Below, piece after piece: positions 22,319 through 34,765 of a DNA stretch of 64,000 nucleotides; positions within the stretch are counted from its first letter, which is position 1; each line of letters starts with the position of its first letter. The notes beneath the pieces were generated by a model that saw only the letters and a list, made by a program, of their open reading frames with translations, was not told the DNA's origin and ran no database searches. The stretch comes from Skeletonema tropicum. Lineage: Eukaryota > Bacillariophyta > Thalassiosirophyceae > Thalassiosirales > Thalassiosiraceae. The position numbers and the translations under genes were made by a program. The DNA is taken from assembly GCA_037178625.1 (NCBI GenBank), contig CM074130.1:4340001-4404000 (forward strand), in the 5' to 3' direction.

Positions 22319-23488
22319 TTAGCACCATTGCTTACCACTTGCATCACGGCCATGATGTCCTCTACTTCGACTTCTTCCTCCACTCTGCTTGCTCTTCACA
22401 AAATCCATCTTTTCCCTGTGAGGCCGACTCTTCAAATGTTCTTCCATCTGCACAATACTAGTCAATTGCTTCCGACATAATTTGCAATAGGTCTTCTTTT
22501 TCTCTTGCTGAACAGCTCCCTTGTGAAATTCACTTTGCTTGTGAGATAAAAAGTCAGACTCCGACGTGGATTGATGTTGACATACACGACAGTAAAAAGG
22601 TTTCTTCAGGTGAGAAGAGGGGACGTAATTTGAGAGTAATTCATTCACTGCATCCTTGAGACCCTCACTAATCGTGTGCTCTTCTTTGGATGTTGTGGAG
22701 GAGGAAGTGCCTTTCTGCTTCTTTGACTTCTTCTTCTTTGGTTCACCATCTCCAGAATCAATATTCTTCAATGTTCGTCGCTTGTTTTGTGGGAGTGCAC
22801 CTTGTGGTAGAGGTACGATGCGTTCGTCAGCCACAGATGATAGGCAGATAATTCCCATCTGATTGTGACGTTACGTTTCGGTCAGTAGAGTGATCATCAT
22901 GACTTGATTCTTCGTCGTCGTAACTACTGTTTTCATCATCATCATCATCACTCTCTGCAAGCTCTGCTTCCAATCGACGAATTTCTTCATCAAGATCAAT
23001 TTTTTGTTTCAAGAAGTTTGAATTATCATCGGATCGTTCCGTTTGTATAGTTCGTCGTAGACGTTCTGCAATTGGTACCAACGGAGTGACCGCTGCTTCT
23101 GCTCCATTCTCGTCGCAATTCACCTTTGTCTTGATGAATATTCGTATCATCATTATCGAAAGATGAACTATTGTGGCTTCTACTGTCACCATCTGAATCG
23201 TTCTCACCAGCAACTGATGACGATGCTGCTGCTACTGCTGATGATGATAGTATGATTTTGTATTTCTTTCCATCTTTTACAATGACACCTTGTTTCACCA
23301 ACCGTTTCAGTGCTTTCTTCACATCCTTCTTGGACACATCATCATCACATGCATTCTTGGACACCAATCCCTTCTGGATTTCTTTCCTCGTCGATGCTTC
23401 ATTACTGCTAATAGTACTTCGTAGGTGAGATAAAATCTTCTCCTCCAAGGATGGATGGTGAGTGTGAGCTACTAGTGGCGCCGTTCAT
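22319..23488 (-). CDS. Winged-helix-like / U1-type zinc-finger nuclear protein, frame interrupted
   Basis: Read from ATG 23488 (MNGATSSSHSPSIL...), one long protein emerges if three single bases are skipped (about 23447, ~23120 and ~22850). The N-terminal segment LEEKILSHLRSTISSNEAST...VKKALKRLVKQGVIVKDGKKYKI looks like a winged-helix (histone H1/DEK-like) fold. The middle is acidic (ELAESDDDDDENSSYDDEESS). The C-terminal part has a Lys-rich signal (KKKKSKKQKG) and two U1-type fingers, FYCRVCQ..H and YCKLC..H (C-x2-C-x12-H-x5-H). Together these suggest a nuclear DNA- or RNA-binding protein, possibly spliceosomal. Alternatively the zinc-finger part (ATG 22858) is its own gene. The Lys- and Asp-rich stretches fit a nuclear protein but do not give a function. 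Confidence 0.6.
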
Positions 23489-23946
23489 GTTCATATGAAT
23501 ATTATGGTCAGGTTATATTGTACAATAGGGCGTCTAATATCATCTGTCGATATCAAGTCGAATAGCGTGGTCCGAGCAGGGCCGGCGCAGGCCGGGAGCT
23601 ACTTACTTATGTATCGCTCCGCGACAGTACAGAGTCTCTCGAACTTTCACCCCCACTTTTGCTTTTGCCCTCACTCAACTTGGTTGAATAGAGAATCGTA
23701 CCCTCCTATCCCAATCCTTAGGTTTTAATTATGTACCTCTATGTATAAACTGTCGACCAATTCGTACCCCCTCGATCCAAGCCTTGGGTTCAAATTCTTA
23801 AACCCCCAGAGGGTTCAACTCGATGATTTTGTTTGGTTTTTTGTTAGAGGGGCGCTCGAGCGACCGCGATGGTGGACCCTTCCTTCCATTCTAACTCGCT
23901 CCGTCGTGCGTGAGAGGCTGCCACTATTGAGGCCTAGAGAGCAAGC
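23489..23946. other. Intergenic region between divergent genes
   Basis: Presumed shared promoter region. It contains two similar phrases (accctcctatcccaatccttaggtt and accccctcgatccaagccttgggtt) about 70 bp apart. No gene recognised. Confidence 0.4.
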
Positions 23947-26900
23947 ATGGTGACAAAGACAATATTACTGCACAACCATCACCTGATGGCAGTACTCACC
24001 GTTATCAACTATATCATCTTCGTGGCCACTTCCGTAGAAGCATTTTCATCATCGTGCTCATCAATACGAAGCTATGCCTCCTCCACCTGTAACAATGTTG
24101 TTGTTGTGAGAACTACAACATCATCTCTTATTCGAATGGCCGTGGCCCCGCCACCAGGAGGCATCGCTCTGGAAGATGAAACTTCACAACAACAAGGAGC
24201 TTCTTCTTCTTCTTCCACTACTACTACTACCACCACTGCAATCCGACAGGAAGTTGTTACCGAACCATCCGTAGCAGCAGCAGCAGCAGTAGTGGAACAA
24301 CCCAAGCGTTTCGGTATCAACAGTCGGGGAGCCAAGATGAATGAAATTGATTTCACATTGGCACCCAGTGATGTTAGTTTGTCGCGATGTTATCAAATGG
24401 CAAGGGACAATACTATTCAATCATCAACTACATCAAATAATAGGGAAGAAGCAGAGGAGGAAGAAGAAGAAGAATCTGCCGCTCAAAGTTTGTCACTGAC
24501 GCGTGCATTGAATACAGCATCGAATCGTGCTGTGAGGAGGATATTACTTGCACGATCTTGGCCTAGTGCCGAGGCATTGAATTTAAGTCTGAGGACTGTA
24601 TTGATGCAGCAGCAACAACAACAACAGCAGAATGCAAACAGTGCTGGTATGGTAAACGAACAACGAAATACCAAAGAAGAAGAAGTGAATGACAAAATGA
24701 AGTGTCCCGTTCCCAGACCCATCCTCAACATTCTTGTCAAGAACCGTCGTACCGAGTCATCAGACGTGAATCCTACCAATAATGATGATGATGAAAAAAG
24801 AACAAGAGATGATAATTCCAACCCCACGTACCTCCCAAGAAAGAGAGGAACAATGGATTGCCAATCAAATTGCCGTCTTTCGTGAATCGTACAGTACTGC
24901 TCCGGGGTATGATCAGGCGGAGGCATACTTGGAGTCGATTCTTGGTTTGGCCACGAGTGGTGTGGAGAGTGATCGTGTGAAGGAGGTGTTGGAGGGAGGT
25001 GTGTATGTTGAACCATATAGGAGAGTGTTATCTGTGATTCAAAGTGTTGGTGCAGTGTTGGAGAAAGATCCTAATAATAATGATGATGATGATGATGATG
25101 ATAACGACAACAACAAGAAACGAATTGCCAAGAAATTGATAGATCGAGATATTTGTCTCTCCATGTTGGACAAGGTAACGTTGGCAAATGAGAAGAAGAA
25201 GCAAATGGAACACAATGCGAACAAGCAAGAGAATCCTTTGGCAATCCCATATGATGCTGCGGCTCGTCTTGCCTATGAGGCTGATGAACGGAACAAATCA
25301 CTTTCATTTGAGGAGTTTAAAGAAAAGTATGAGGCTGAAACTGTAGCCATGGTTGCAGCCAAGAAGAGTTTACTTGTTGGTGGTGAAGTCAACTCGACTT
25401 CAAAGGAGGAAGAAGAAGTCGTAGCAGTAGTAGAAACAGTAGCGCGTGAAGAAGAACCCAAAGGTGCATATGAAAAGGGTCGGAAGCGTCGATTATTCAA
25501 AGAGTTGTTTTTGTCAAAATTGGATAAGACACCAAAGAAAGAAGAAATCACAATTGGCGAGGAGAAAATCGATGATGACATTACTAACACTGTCGACACT
25601 GACAATGATGCCGAAGAATCTCTAGCAACCCCCACAATTGTCATCAAACCCGACGACCTTGGAGGAGTCCTCCTTAGTGCCGAAGAGCCCACGATGACAC
25701 GACAGCTCAATGTCCTCTCCAACATTGTGGAACGTGCTCTAATTTTTGGCGGTGATTCAGAGTTGCTTGTGTTGGCTGAAACTCTGGATGCTGATAAACC
25801 AGCCTTTATTCAGCGTTGGTACAACAACGACCAAGGCGACAATGTCGATGTCGCTTCCGAAACTCGCCCCGGTGTACAATACCTCAATGCTCTCATTCGG
25901 CTTTTGCGAGATTGTTATGCAAAAGGAGTATTGAAGGACATCCGTCCCGTCGTTCCGTTAACAACTGCGTATATGAATGCGTACGAACGTCTGACAACTT
26001 CTCTTGTGGCACTTGGGAGTGATTATATTCGACCAAGCTCATCCAATATGATGCCTCTGACATTGACTACTACTGCCGCGGCCGCCAAATTCATTACATC
26101 GTCTGCTCGACCAAAGTCGGCAAGAGACGAGCTTGATCGATTTGCGAAATGGGAAAGTACTGTGCGCAAGAATTATGACAATGACCAAAATCCGTACCCC
26201 GATGATCTGATTGGAACTTGGAACGTCCAAGATGTTGTTGGGGGGTCGGTAATTGGGTCTACAACGGTGAATCTGAGACCTCAGGGTGAAGTTATTGTAG
26301 AGCCACCAATGCAGGGTTTGAGATGGCGACTTGATCCGGGCCCCACTCATTTGGACACTTGTACATTTCAGGTCCTTAGCGATGATGGGGCGATTTTGCA
26401 GTACAAAGGCTTTGTCGACCGAGGCTCGAGATTGGAAGCCAGAGTGTCCAAGAGGTCAGTGACATTGAGGGGAGGTGTATCCTTTCTGATGAGAGATGCC
26501 GACGGTGTAGGTGGGGATGATATGCTGCCAATGAATTACAAAAGTGGCTTGACGAAATTTGTCATGAGTCGTGATGCCAATGGAGGCGATGCATCCTCAT
26601 CCGAATCATATAGTACTGAAGTAAGCCTCACTTGTCCCGCAGTCGCTGAAGGAGAACGCGAGATAATTGATGGACCGAACGGACCAATTCTTGTGACCAA
26701 GGTGGCCGGTACATACTATGCCGTAGATGCCAAATGCCCACATCTGAATCTTCCAATGAAGAAGGGCAAGATCTCAAATGAAGGCGGGGTGCCCACTCTT
26801 ACTTGCAACTTCCACAACTCGTGTTTCGAAATGAAGAGTGGCAAGTGCACAAAATGGGTCACAGGGGCTTTAGGAAATCAGAATGAATTAATCGGTGGAA

Positions 26901-26995
26901 TCATGAGTAGTGTTGGTAGCGAACAGAAAGATATTGTGGCCTATTCAGTATCTGAAGCAGGAGACGGAACACTGGTTGTGGCCTCCCAAAAATAA
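23947..26995 (+). CDS. Plastid-targeted protein with C-terminal Rieske [2Fe-2S] domain
   Basis: The leader MVTKTILLHNHHLMAVLTVI...VATSVEA|FSSSCSS is a signal peptide plus ASAFAP-like motif, giving plastid import. The gene needs one base removed from an A6 run (24794-24799) to join the first ~285 residues to the rest, about 1015 residues in all. The body is acidic and low-complexity, then a helical region (ARDELDRFAKWESTVRKNY), then a beta-rich segment (DLIGTWNVQDVVGGSVIGSTT...FVDRGSRLEARV). It ends with a Rieske domain: CPHLNLPMKKG and CNFHNSCFEMKSGKC give the C-x-H ... C-x2-H ligand pattern. The domain order, with Rieske last and no non-heme iron oxygenase domain, suggests an electron-transfer or ferredoxin-like role in the plastid. 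The beta segment recalls fibrillin/lipocalin-type domains, a weak resemblance. Confidence 0.75.
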
Positions 26996-27878
26996 TATAG
27001 AGACTTTGCACAAATCCTTGGCCGTCTCATTGCCAGCTTTAGCTTTAGCAACTATGTATGATTTATGATCCGAAAGATTCGCTTTCAGAACCCCTTAGCA
27101 TTTTCTCCATACTCAGAGGCCCAACTCATGCGTCATAGTTGAGCTCTTTTCTATTCGACCTGTCTACCTCTAGAGAGGTACAGTAGGTACTGCTTACCTC
27201 GTCACTATCACCAACATCTCACACTCCTCCTCCAATTGTTATTATGTGCTAACAATACACCACCACAAGATTAGACCGTCCAAAACACAGTTGATATCCT
27301 TGTTGTCATCAGAGTTGCACAGAATTGCTTTTATCTTCCATATCTCCAATCGCTTTTACGATGTATGTAGGTGAGGTGTAGATGTAGATAGATGTAGACG
27401 TGAGAGAATCTTCAGCTTCTCAGCTCAAAAAGGATTCAAGAGAAGACACGGACAAGGCCACTCCTATATCTTCCTTCAGAGAATGGCTCACATGATGGCC
27501 CACAATCCTAATCACCCAACACAAGTTGCAAAGAAGAAAGCCCACTCAATGTTCCATACAGATGATACACTTTCATCCGCCTAACGGTTCCGATGGCCTA
27601 ACATTTTCCTTATTGATAGCCCTACCACGTGACCCACCGCACCCCAACATACGTGACACTGTACTTCCACGTCTTCACCCTCACCTTCAACCTTCAACAG
27701 AATGAATCAATCAATGGAATCAGTGTGAAGCAAAGCAATCAATATCAAGCGAGCCGAGATTCGTTCCTCCGTCAGCGAACACGTGCTTGAATCAATTGGA
27801 GTGCGTCAAAGTAAATGATAATGATGTGGTAGTGTTGTGAAGGAAGTAAATCAAACGAAGAACATCCACAATAGCTAC
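26996..27878. other. Intergenic region
   Basis: About 0.9 kb between two plus-strand genes. The only structure noted is a 16 bp perfect palindrome tacctctagagaggta at 27165-27180, followed by ggtact/tacctc echoes. No gene recognised. Confidence 0.45.
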
Positions 27879-29265
27879 ATGATAACGGCCTCGTTTGCAT
27901 CGCTTCTCTGTACCCGCATCGTCAGCAACAAATCAACATCCAACAACAACATGTCCCTGGCTGCGTCATCATCTCTGGCATCTCTAACATCCAACGCCTC
28001 ATCAGCATCTGCGTCGTCTTTGTCCGGTGTCGCCGCAGGAGGTGGAGCCGCTGCACCGGTATTTTCAACATGGGTGTCAGCGTTTGGAAACAATAGCCAT
28101 TTAGTTGGTCCTGCATGGATTATATCATCTGCTATCTTGACGACCTATTCGACAACCAGATTTCTAAAGTATCAAGGAGACGAGTCGATGGCGGTGACTG
28201 TCTCGTCAAGTAATAAGAGTTCCATATTTAGGATGGGGAGTAGTAACAAGGAAAACATGCAACTTCAACAAAATGGAGATCCATCGCAACGTATTCTACA
28301 CGGCAAGAAATCAAAATCAATACCAATGTCAAAGCTATCACGTGCATCATTGTTAACTCTATATCGATTCAGTGGGTCACTCCTGTTGGGTCTTTTTATG
28401 CATGCTCAACTTCTATCAGCTATCAATGCTTCCTCCACGCTTCATTCAAACATTGGAGGCTGCTAAATTATTCTTGCTACCATCGCTATTTCTGTTCATT
28501 GCAAATTATTGCAATAGTATTGCTTTGGATCGAATAGGGATATCATTGACGTATACAAGTAAATGTGGTATACCGCTGATTACAGTCCTCTTCACGCTAC
28601 TATTGGATGGTGTCTCTGCCCTCCCTTCGAAAGCAACACTGCTTTCGCTACTACCAATTGCAATTGGGATTGGTGCCGCTTCGTGGAATTCACCTACGTT
28701 TGAAGTGTTTGGATTTGTGGCGGCAATGATATCAACGACAAGTCAGGCGGCGTTGAATGTTGTTAGCAAACGTGTCATGAGAAAGACTGGTATTAAGGGA
28801 GCTGAGGCGCAACGAGCGATGGTCTTTGTGGCGTTGGGGATTGGGCTAGCTATGGCAAGTGCAAATAGTATCGGAGAGAGGTTTCGTGAATGGAGAGAAT
28901 ACGGTGCAAGCAGCATTCGAGGGAGTGCCGAAGAAGAAGGGGGTGACGACGCGTCCGTTTTAGTGCAACCTTCATCGCCCAGTCATCCACCGTTTTGGTT
29001 GACTGCTCTTGCAGTGTTTGCGTATCATATGGAATACGTGTTATCCTTCTGTTTTGTTGGGTTGGTAGAACCAATCACCTATGGAACATGTGATGCTCTT
29101 CGGCGGTTACTGATCATCATCGCAGGACGTCAAATATTCGGAGGGGATAAGTTTTCAAAGACGAACATGGGTGGCATAGGATTAGCGTTGTGTGGTGCTC
29201 TGATGTATTCCATTACAAGCGCACGAGGGGGAACTTTGGCACCACCATCAATGGGGAAGAAATGA
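27879..29265 (+). CDS. Drug/metabolite-type transporter (TPT/EamA-like), frame interrupted
   Basis: Multi-pass membrane protein. From ATG 27879 the first ~195 residues include a Ser/Ala-rich N-terminus and an early membrane segment (SGSLLLGLFMHAQLL). One extra base between about 28400 and 28465 then moves the frame to the remainder. That part has about eight membrane segments: AAKLFLLPSLFLFIANYCNSIAL, YTSKCGIPLITVLFTLLLDG, LLSLLPIAIGIGAASW, FGFVAAMISTTSQAALNVVSKR, ending GGIGLALCGALMYSI. The SLTYTSKCGIPLITVLFT and AAMISTTSQAALNVVSKR segments fit the triose-phosphate/nucleotide-sugar transporter group (SLC35-like). Substrate cannot be assigned. The C-terminus (MGKK) might be an ER retention-type KKxx-like tail, but this is weak. 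Confidence 0.7.
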
Positions 29266-29324
29266 AATATTACAAAATCTATCTTTAACCTAGAGATATT
29301 TCTTTTCTCTCTGTCTAAACCATT

Positions 29325-30614
29325 TCATGCTTGAACATTGTTTCCCGTTTCCAAGTCGAACCTGCTGCATACTGCCACGCCAATTCCTGTACCTGAACTT
29401 GAATAATAATAGCCTCCTTCATTCACAAACATTAACAAAACTTCGTCTCCATAACTACCATCGTATGGGATGATTCTTCCGTCCAAACCAACAAACAGAG
29501 GATCCCCAGTGCGTAGCGGCTGGTAGTCACGGTCTTGAACTGACTTATGAATCATTACGGCAGGAAAATTGGGGTTGTCTTCTAGTGTAGGCCACTGTAT
29601 CTTTCCGTGAAGCTCTTTCGCACCGACGGCTGGAGCCGATTGATAGCACGGTACACCGTTTGGGAATACATTTCGAAGGCCTTCTAGAACAGTGGCACCT
29701 GATACTTTGTTTTCTTCCTCCTCATTTGATAGATGCAAGAATTCCAATACAGAATGTAGAGCAGCTTCTGTTTGCTCAACTATGTCATGCTGCAATACGT
29801 GAGAGCGTACAGAATAATATATTATTAGCACAAATGAGTAGTAAACATGCAAGATGAAATTATGGCATGAATACGTACTCGAACAACACCTTGAGGCGTA
29901 GGCCCAACCTCGATTGTAAAATCATGTTTTCCAATAGAAGGCAAGTGCGTCCTATCCTTCTTCTCCGTCTTTGGCAGAAGCAGAATGTGAACGTTCTCAT
30001 ATTTGTACTCTGTCTTGCATTTGTGCAACGCATAAGCAGCTGCAGCCGACATCAAAGCATCACCCTCGGTGAAGATGAGCGTGATTCCCATGTTGGCAGT
30101 TAGTCGTGTGTAGATCAATCACAATGTCCGAGTTGGCATCATCACCACCTGTTTTGGGTGCACCAAACATAGATTCAATTTCCTTGGCCCTAATGGATTC
30201 ATATGGCAGCGATGTTTGTGACTTGCAGGATGTATCATCCTCTTCGGAACATGTCTCTGTTGTAGAATGCTGCAACTTTTTTATGCTAAATTCTCTATTC
30301 ATATCAGTGTCAATAAAGCGGCGATTGGCCATGTAGGCCTTGGGATTTGCCAAGAGCGTTTTTATACTCAAGCTAGGATAATCTTTGAACACGTTGATTA
30401 CTGATGCATTTGGTGCTTCAGCTTTGGCGTTGAACATCTCACGTTGCTTTTCGATAGCCTTGATGCACCAAATGCCTGTGTATTCATTGCCATGTGTTCC
30501 ACCAGATATTGTCACTGTTTTCACGGGCGTGTTATTGAATAGGGAAGAAGCCACACATGCATTCAAAAGTGATGCCAGAAAAACGACCCTGCGAAAGATC
30601 ATCATCATCATCAT
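29325..30614 (-). CDS. Aspartoacylase/aminoacylase-2 family zinc hydrolase
   Basis: Two exons: 30614-29879 and 29789-29325, with an 89 nt GTACGT...TTGCAG intron that joins in phase (PQGVVR|HDIVEQTEAAL). Family signatures are GGTHGNE (H41 and E44, zinc ligands), DTDMNREF (variant of DLNR), VIDLHTT, HDFTIEVGPTPQGV and a C-terminal DGRIIPYDGSYGDE. The enzyme family deacylates N-acyl amino acids such as N-acetylaspartate. One extra base in the TT at 30100-30101 breaks the frame exactly inside the DLHTTTANMG motif. Skipping it restores the canonical motif and a protein of about 399 residues. The N-terminus (MMMMMIFRRVVFLASLLNACVASSLF) is a probable signal peptide, so the enzyme may be secreted or organellar, which is unusual for the family. 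Confidence 0.82.
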
Positions 30615-31091
30615 TGCGTCTTATTTACAAAATTAATGAGGCGCTACACCGATAAGAATTGATTTCAATTTGGTTCCGAGTACAATACAAGCTATTACAA
30701 CCAAGACCGAGACTCAAGCAATGTCAATCTGTGTCTCCTTTTATGCCGACGCCGACTGCCAATTAGAGAAGTATTATTTACGTTGTCCGGCTTCGTTCTG
30801 TGATGGACGACGGACGCCGGTGTGCAGAAGAGAGATAAGAGCTACCTCATTGTGAATAATATGAAGGAGCTACCAAATAAAAGCAAGAACTCTTTTGTGC
30901 GTCACCATCGAGTAATAGACTACTTATGCCTCTTGATCTTTCCATATGGCGTGGCTGGTAGTTGGTAGCAGTTAGTAGCAGTTAGTTGCGCTAGTCGTAG
31001 TCAGCTATAGAAGACCTCCACTGCAACCGCATTATCAAGCAATTGTCACTGATGTCACGGACAGCTGTTAGAATTGCGATGACTACAACAT
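30615..31091. other. Intergenic region between divergent genes
   Basis: Likely bidirectional promoter between the aspartoacylase-like gene and the phosphatase gene. It contains a short repeat of gtagcagttagt near 30960-30985. No gene recognised. Confidence 0.4.
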
Positions 31092-32974
31092 GAAAAGTAC
31101 ATTTAATGCTATCAAGCTGCTATTGTTTTTCAGTCTAACACAAGAGTGTTGTGCCTTCAACTCAATATTATTGGGCCAGCGCAACCATCCTTCGCAACAT
31201 CGTCTTACGCTGCAGGACACACGTTGAAAGCAACATGCCAGAAGATGATGATAAATTCCGCATAGGTTACGTGGCCGATGTCGAAGGTCATTGGGACTAC
31301 TTTCTTGAATACGTCCAAAGAAGCAACGTCTTGTTTTGGGAGGAGCATGAAGATCACAATAACCATCTTTCTTCTTCTACAACAAACAGCTTAAATGTCA
31401 CTTTTCAGACATTAAAATTGCGGCCGAATACGCACTTCATATACGGCGGAGATGCGGTAGACAAGGGCCCCGGTGACATTCGATTATGCCGTGCTCTTGT
31501 CGATTTAAAGAAGAAATACCCGGATCGTGTTCACCTGTTGGTTGGAAATCGAGATCTCAATAAGTTAAGGTTCTCAAGTGAACTATCGGACAAGGATATG
31601 GAAAGGCCTATTGAAGATATTAAGAGACCTTTTTGGGACCCCAAGGCGAAAAGTTATAAAGAACACTTGGAGGAACAAACCCAAGCAACTTCAGCTACAG
31701 AAGATGGTGATTACACTTTGGATGATCTGAATACAAAAGCTGAAAGGTTACGGTGGATGTTGAAGCATACTTTGGGGTGTCCAGATACTTTCGAATTTCG
31801 TAGGGAAGAAATCGCATACCTCGAGAAAACTTACGGGAGATATCCACCAACTTCTGATACTCATGAATCATCGCCTGTTCCTGCTGTTTTATCTCGTGCC
31901 GATGATATCGACGTCGATGCAACAAAGGTGACAGATGAAGACGTAGTGAACAGTTTTGAGTATGAGATCAACCATCCCGAAGGAAGCCTCCGACAATACC
32001 TTCATCATGCGTCAATAGCTGCCATTGTAGGGAACACAATTTTTGTTCATGGCGCAATAGACCGGTTGACAATGCGTTTTGTTCCATCAAAACATTCAAT
32101 GTTTCACCTGCCGACATCACCTCCGCCATCATTTTCAGAACCATCTATAGATATCGCAGATGGGTTGATGATAGATGATGCACATGAATGGGTCCGATCT
32201 CTCAATGAATACCTGCGTGACGGTCTCAAAGACTTTGAAAGTCGGCCCCATTGGAATGAGGAAAGAACTTCTCGCGGAGGCGAAGCTTTGCTTGCGATTC
32301 AAAATCGCCCAAGCATGTGGGGAAGATCGGTCGTGTGCAATAGCTATGCTGACGGGGGCGTTGTTGCCACAGATGATGCGGAAAAGCAGAGAAAAGAAGC
32401 CCTTCGAGTGGCAGAAGAAGAGTTGAATCCACTTGCATTTGAAGGTATTGCAAGCAACGTATTTGATCAGGTGCCTGCTGACTGGCTCCTAGCGCATGGA
32501 ATAAAACGAATAGTTGTTGGTCACAAGCCTACTGGCGATTGTCCTGCTGTATTATCATCAGCGTATACTGGCGTTGAGGTATGCTCCGTCGATACCTCTT
32601 TTGCGCGACGAAGAGATATTAGTACGTCTAATAGATTCGGCGTAAATCGTGGCGATGCAATTGCACTAGTAGAGATAGCGGGAAGTGGTTATAACAGTAA
32701 TCGCTTAGAAATCTCCGGTACCTTAGCTGATGGCACCGAGTACTTGAGCACTTACCCCCACATTGACATTGATGGCAAGGAACAAACAATAACTGATGAC
32801 TCAATGCTTGGCAAGAAAACTGTGGATGGATGGTGGGTGAAAGCGGTTGTTTCTGATAATTATCATTTGTGTAGGGGCAAAGGCAGAACTGTTGAATATG
32901 ATACTCGCAGCGAAAAGGACGTGGTTGTATGTCGCCAACTCTTGAATGCGACAGCCTCAGAAAATCGGTTGTGA
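31092..32974 (+). CDS. Plastid-targeted calcineurin-like metallophosphoesterase
   Basis: The leader from ATG 31092, MKSTFNAIKLLLFFSLTQECCA|FNS, is a signal peptide with an ASAFAP-like site. It lies in a different frame from the body, and one missing base between about 31180 and 31230 would connect them (about 627 residues). The body has the metallophosphoesterase motifs in order: YVADVEGHWDYF (first block, with Glu between Asp and Gly-His), YGGDAVDKGPGD, VGNRDLN, FVHG and VVGHKPTGD. The first block differs from the usual GDxHG. About 150 residues of charged insert lie between the GNRD and HG blocks. Substrate is unknown; members dephosphorylate proteins, nucleotides or phospholipids. Without the leader the first start would be a GTG, which supports the upstream ATG. 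Confidence 0.78.
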
Positions 32975-33371
32975 AGCAGTCTGCATGGTGTAAATCTAAG
33001 CTTGTTCCATAGAACATAGAATTCGAGACCAACAACCTCCGTGTGTGTCGGCAGCGGTTTCAGGGCACACATACTGTAGTATGTAAGGCTGCGATCGGGA
33101 CGGATAGCACGGGACGGATAGCACCAACCAGACATATGGCGATACGCTACGGGAGGCGCTAAAATTGATACTAATTCCTTTGGTGGCCATTGACAGCAAA
33201 GAGACAGTTTGCCTCCTGCTTTTCGTATGTAAAATGTTAGTGCAGCAGTGAGCAGTTGCCCAGCTCCGAGTTGGTGGTGGAGGGTGGTGTAGCCGCTGCA
33301 AACTCAATGCATTTCTGTCTCAGAAGGCAGTTCTACAAATTCATTATATCTATTCAAACGAAACAGTGCTG
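32975..33371. other. Intergenic region
   Basis: Between two plus-strand genes. Contains a duplicated short phrase (gggacggatagcac, twice near 33097-33124). No gene recognised. Confidence 0.4.
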
Positions 33372-33758
33372 ATGAGTACCAATATGAGCTCCACTATGAG
33401 CTCCTTCACCGTCCCGACGAAAGGCGGGCCGTCGGCTCAGAAGAAGATAGTTGACACCCGGAACCTGACTGAAGACGACCTCAAAAGGCTCAAGAAGCAG
33501 GACCCTTTCCTCTACTTCTCGATACCAGCAGCTCGCACCGCAACCCTTCTCAATAGAGATGTGGAAATGTCGTCTCTGAGGAAAGGACCTTCAAGACAAA
33601 CCGAGTCTAATGCAACTACCAAGGTCGAGAGGCGGAGCTGTATTTCCTTCGAATGTCACACAGACTTGATATTTGAAGATTTTTTTTATGATATGGTAGA
33701 TGATGAGTTTGATTCAATGTTTCGCCAGCTGCAGCTGAATCATCGAGAAAGGCAGTAG
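33372..33758 (+). CDS. Small soluble protein of unknown function
   Basis: 128 residues from ATG 33372. Distinct segments are LTEDDLKRLKKQDPFLYFSIPAARTATLLNRDV and a C-terminal RRSCISFECHTDLIFEDFFYDM. The DPFLYFSIP and ISFECH phrases look like conserved blocks, which favours a real gene, but I cannot name the family. No signal peptide or membrane segment. The Asp/Phe-rich C-terminus could be a docking peptide; this is speculation. Confidence 0.55.
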   Translation: MSTNMSSTMSSFTVPTKGGPSAQKKIVDTRNLTEDDLKRLKKQDPFLYFSIPAARTATLLNRDVEMSSLRKGPSRQTESNATTKVERRSCISFECHTDLIFEDFFYDMVDDEFDSMFRQLQLNHRERQ

Positions 33759-34765
33759 CACATGAGTCTGTAGAAGAAGAAACTATCTGTGTTATGATAT
33801 TAGATGGATAGATACTTAGATTATTGTAGTTGCTACTCTCTAGACACTAGTGTCAGTAGAGAAAGGAGAACTTAAACCTGGAGGGACTCGGGCTGGTCCC
33901 GAAGACGCCTGTGGGGCCTGCTGGGTACGAATTGGTGTGGAAAGCCATAGTGATTAGGAGTAGCCATAAACGTAAAAAAATGAATGAATTCTACATCTTA
34001 CTTACACCCACATTGAAGGATATGAACTAAAAGACAAGGTCATTGTATCGTTCATGATGCTCTCCTTCCTGTCAATGACTCGAGCTGATGAGTAGATGCA
34101 GTGATCTTTCAATAGAGAAGAGCAGGATACAGAATGGGCGACACTTTGTCGGATAGCATCGAGATTAAAAGATAGACAATGCTCGTTTACACAACATGTT
34201 ACGTCATGTCACATGCAACTACAATACATTTTCTCGGAATCAAACGACGCTCATTGAGTCATTATGATCATCATTATTCTTCGATACCTCTTGATGGGCG
34301 TTGCAGTTGCAGCGTTGACACCGCTAGGAATTGAATCAACTGGCTGCAATCTTGTCGTTGTTGTGATGACAGAGCGTAAGTTTAACTTGCATACCTTTGC
34401 TTGTTACAGATTGTAGCAGCTTCACGCTTCACTGTCTCCTGGCTGGTGCTAGCTGGTGCTCCTCCACCGATACAAGAACCGTCGTCCAATACACCGGTGT
34501 CGCAGCGTGAATGGGATCCCGCACTAACTTGTGCCCAAGAAACCCAGCCCAAACTGCAGCGCAGCAAGCTAAAAAAAAAAAAAAAGCTCGGGCAGAATAA
34601 GTACCTACTTACCTAGGTAGGTAGATGAATAGAAGTGAATAGAGCACCCTATATACCTATATACCATATATACTCATGCAACTCTGGGTTGATCGACCTT
34701 GCTTCATTCTGATAATGCTGCCTATGATATACTATAGCGCCAATGTCTAGCTTCACGTCATCATA
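33759..34765. other. Intergenic region, 1 kb
   Basis: Mostly featureless. A possible small secreted Cys-containing peptide gene starts at 34265 (MIIIILRYLLMGVAVAALTPLG...) with a GTAAGT at about 34377, but its intron would be only ~38 nt, so I do not annotate it. A poly(A) run of 15 lies at about 34571-34585, followed by a tacttacctaggtaggtag palindromic stretch near 34600-34623. Confidence 0.35.

Noticed and set aside
23755..23830. tRNA-like T-arm phrase gggttcaaattc
   Set aside because: No matching acceptor, D or anticodon stems could be built around it.
34265..34560. Possible small secreted Cys-rich peptide (MIIIILRYLLMGVAVAAL...)
   Set aside because: Requires a 38 nt intron, shorter than all others here (82-134 nt), and has no recognisable domain.
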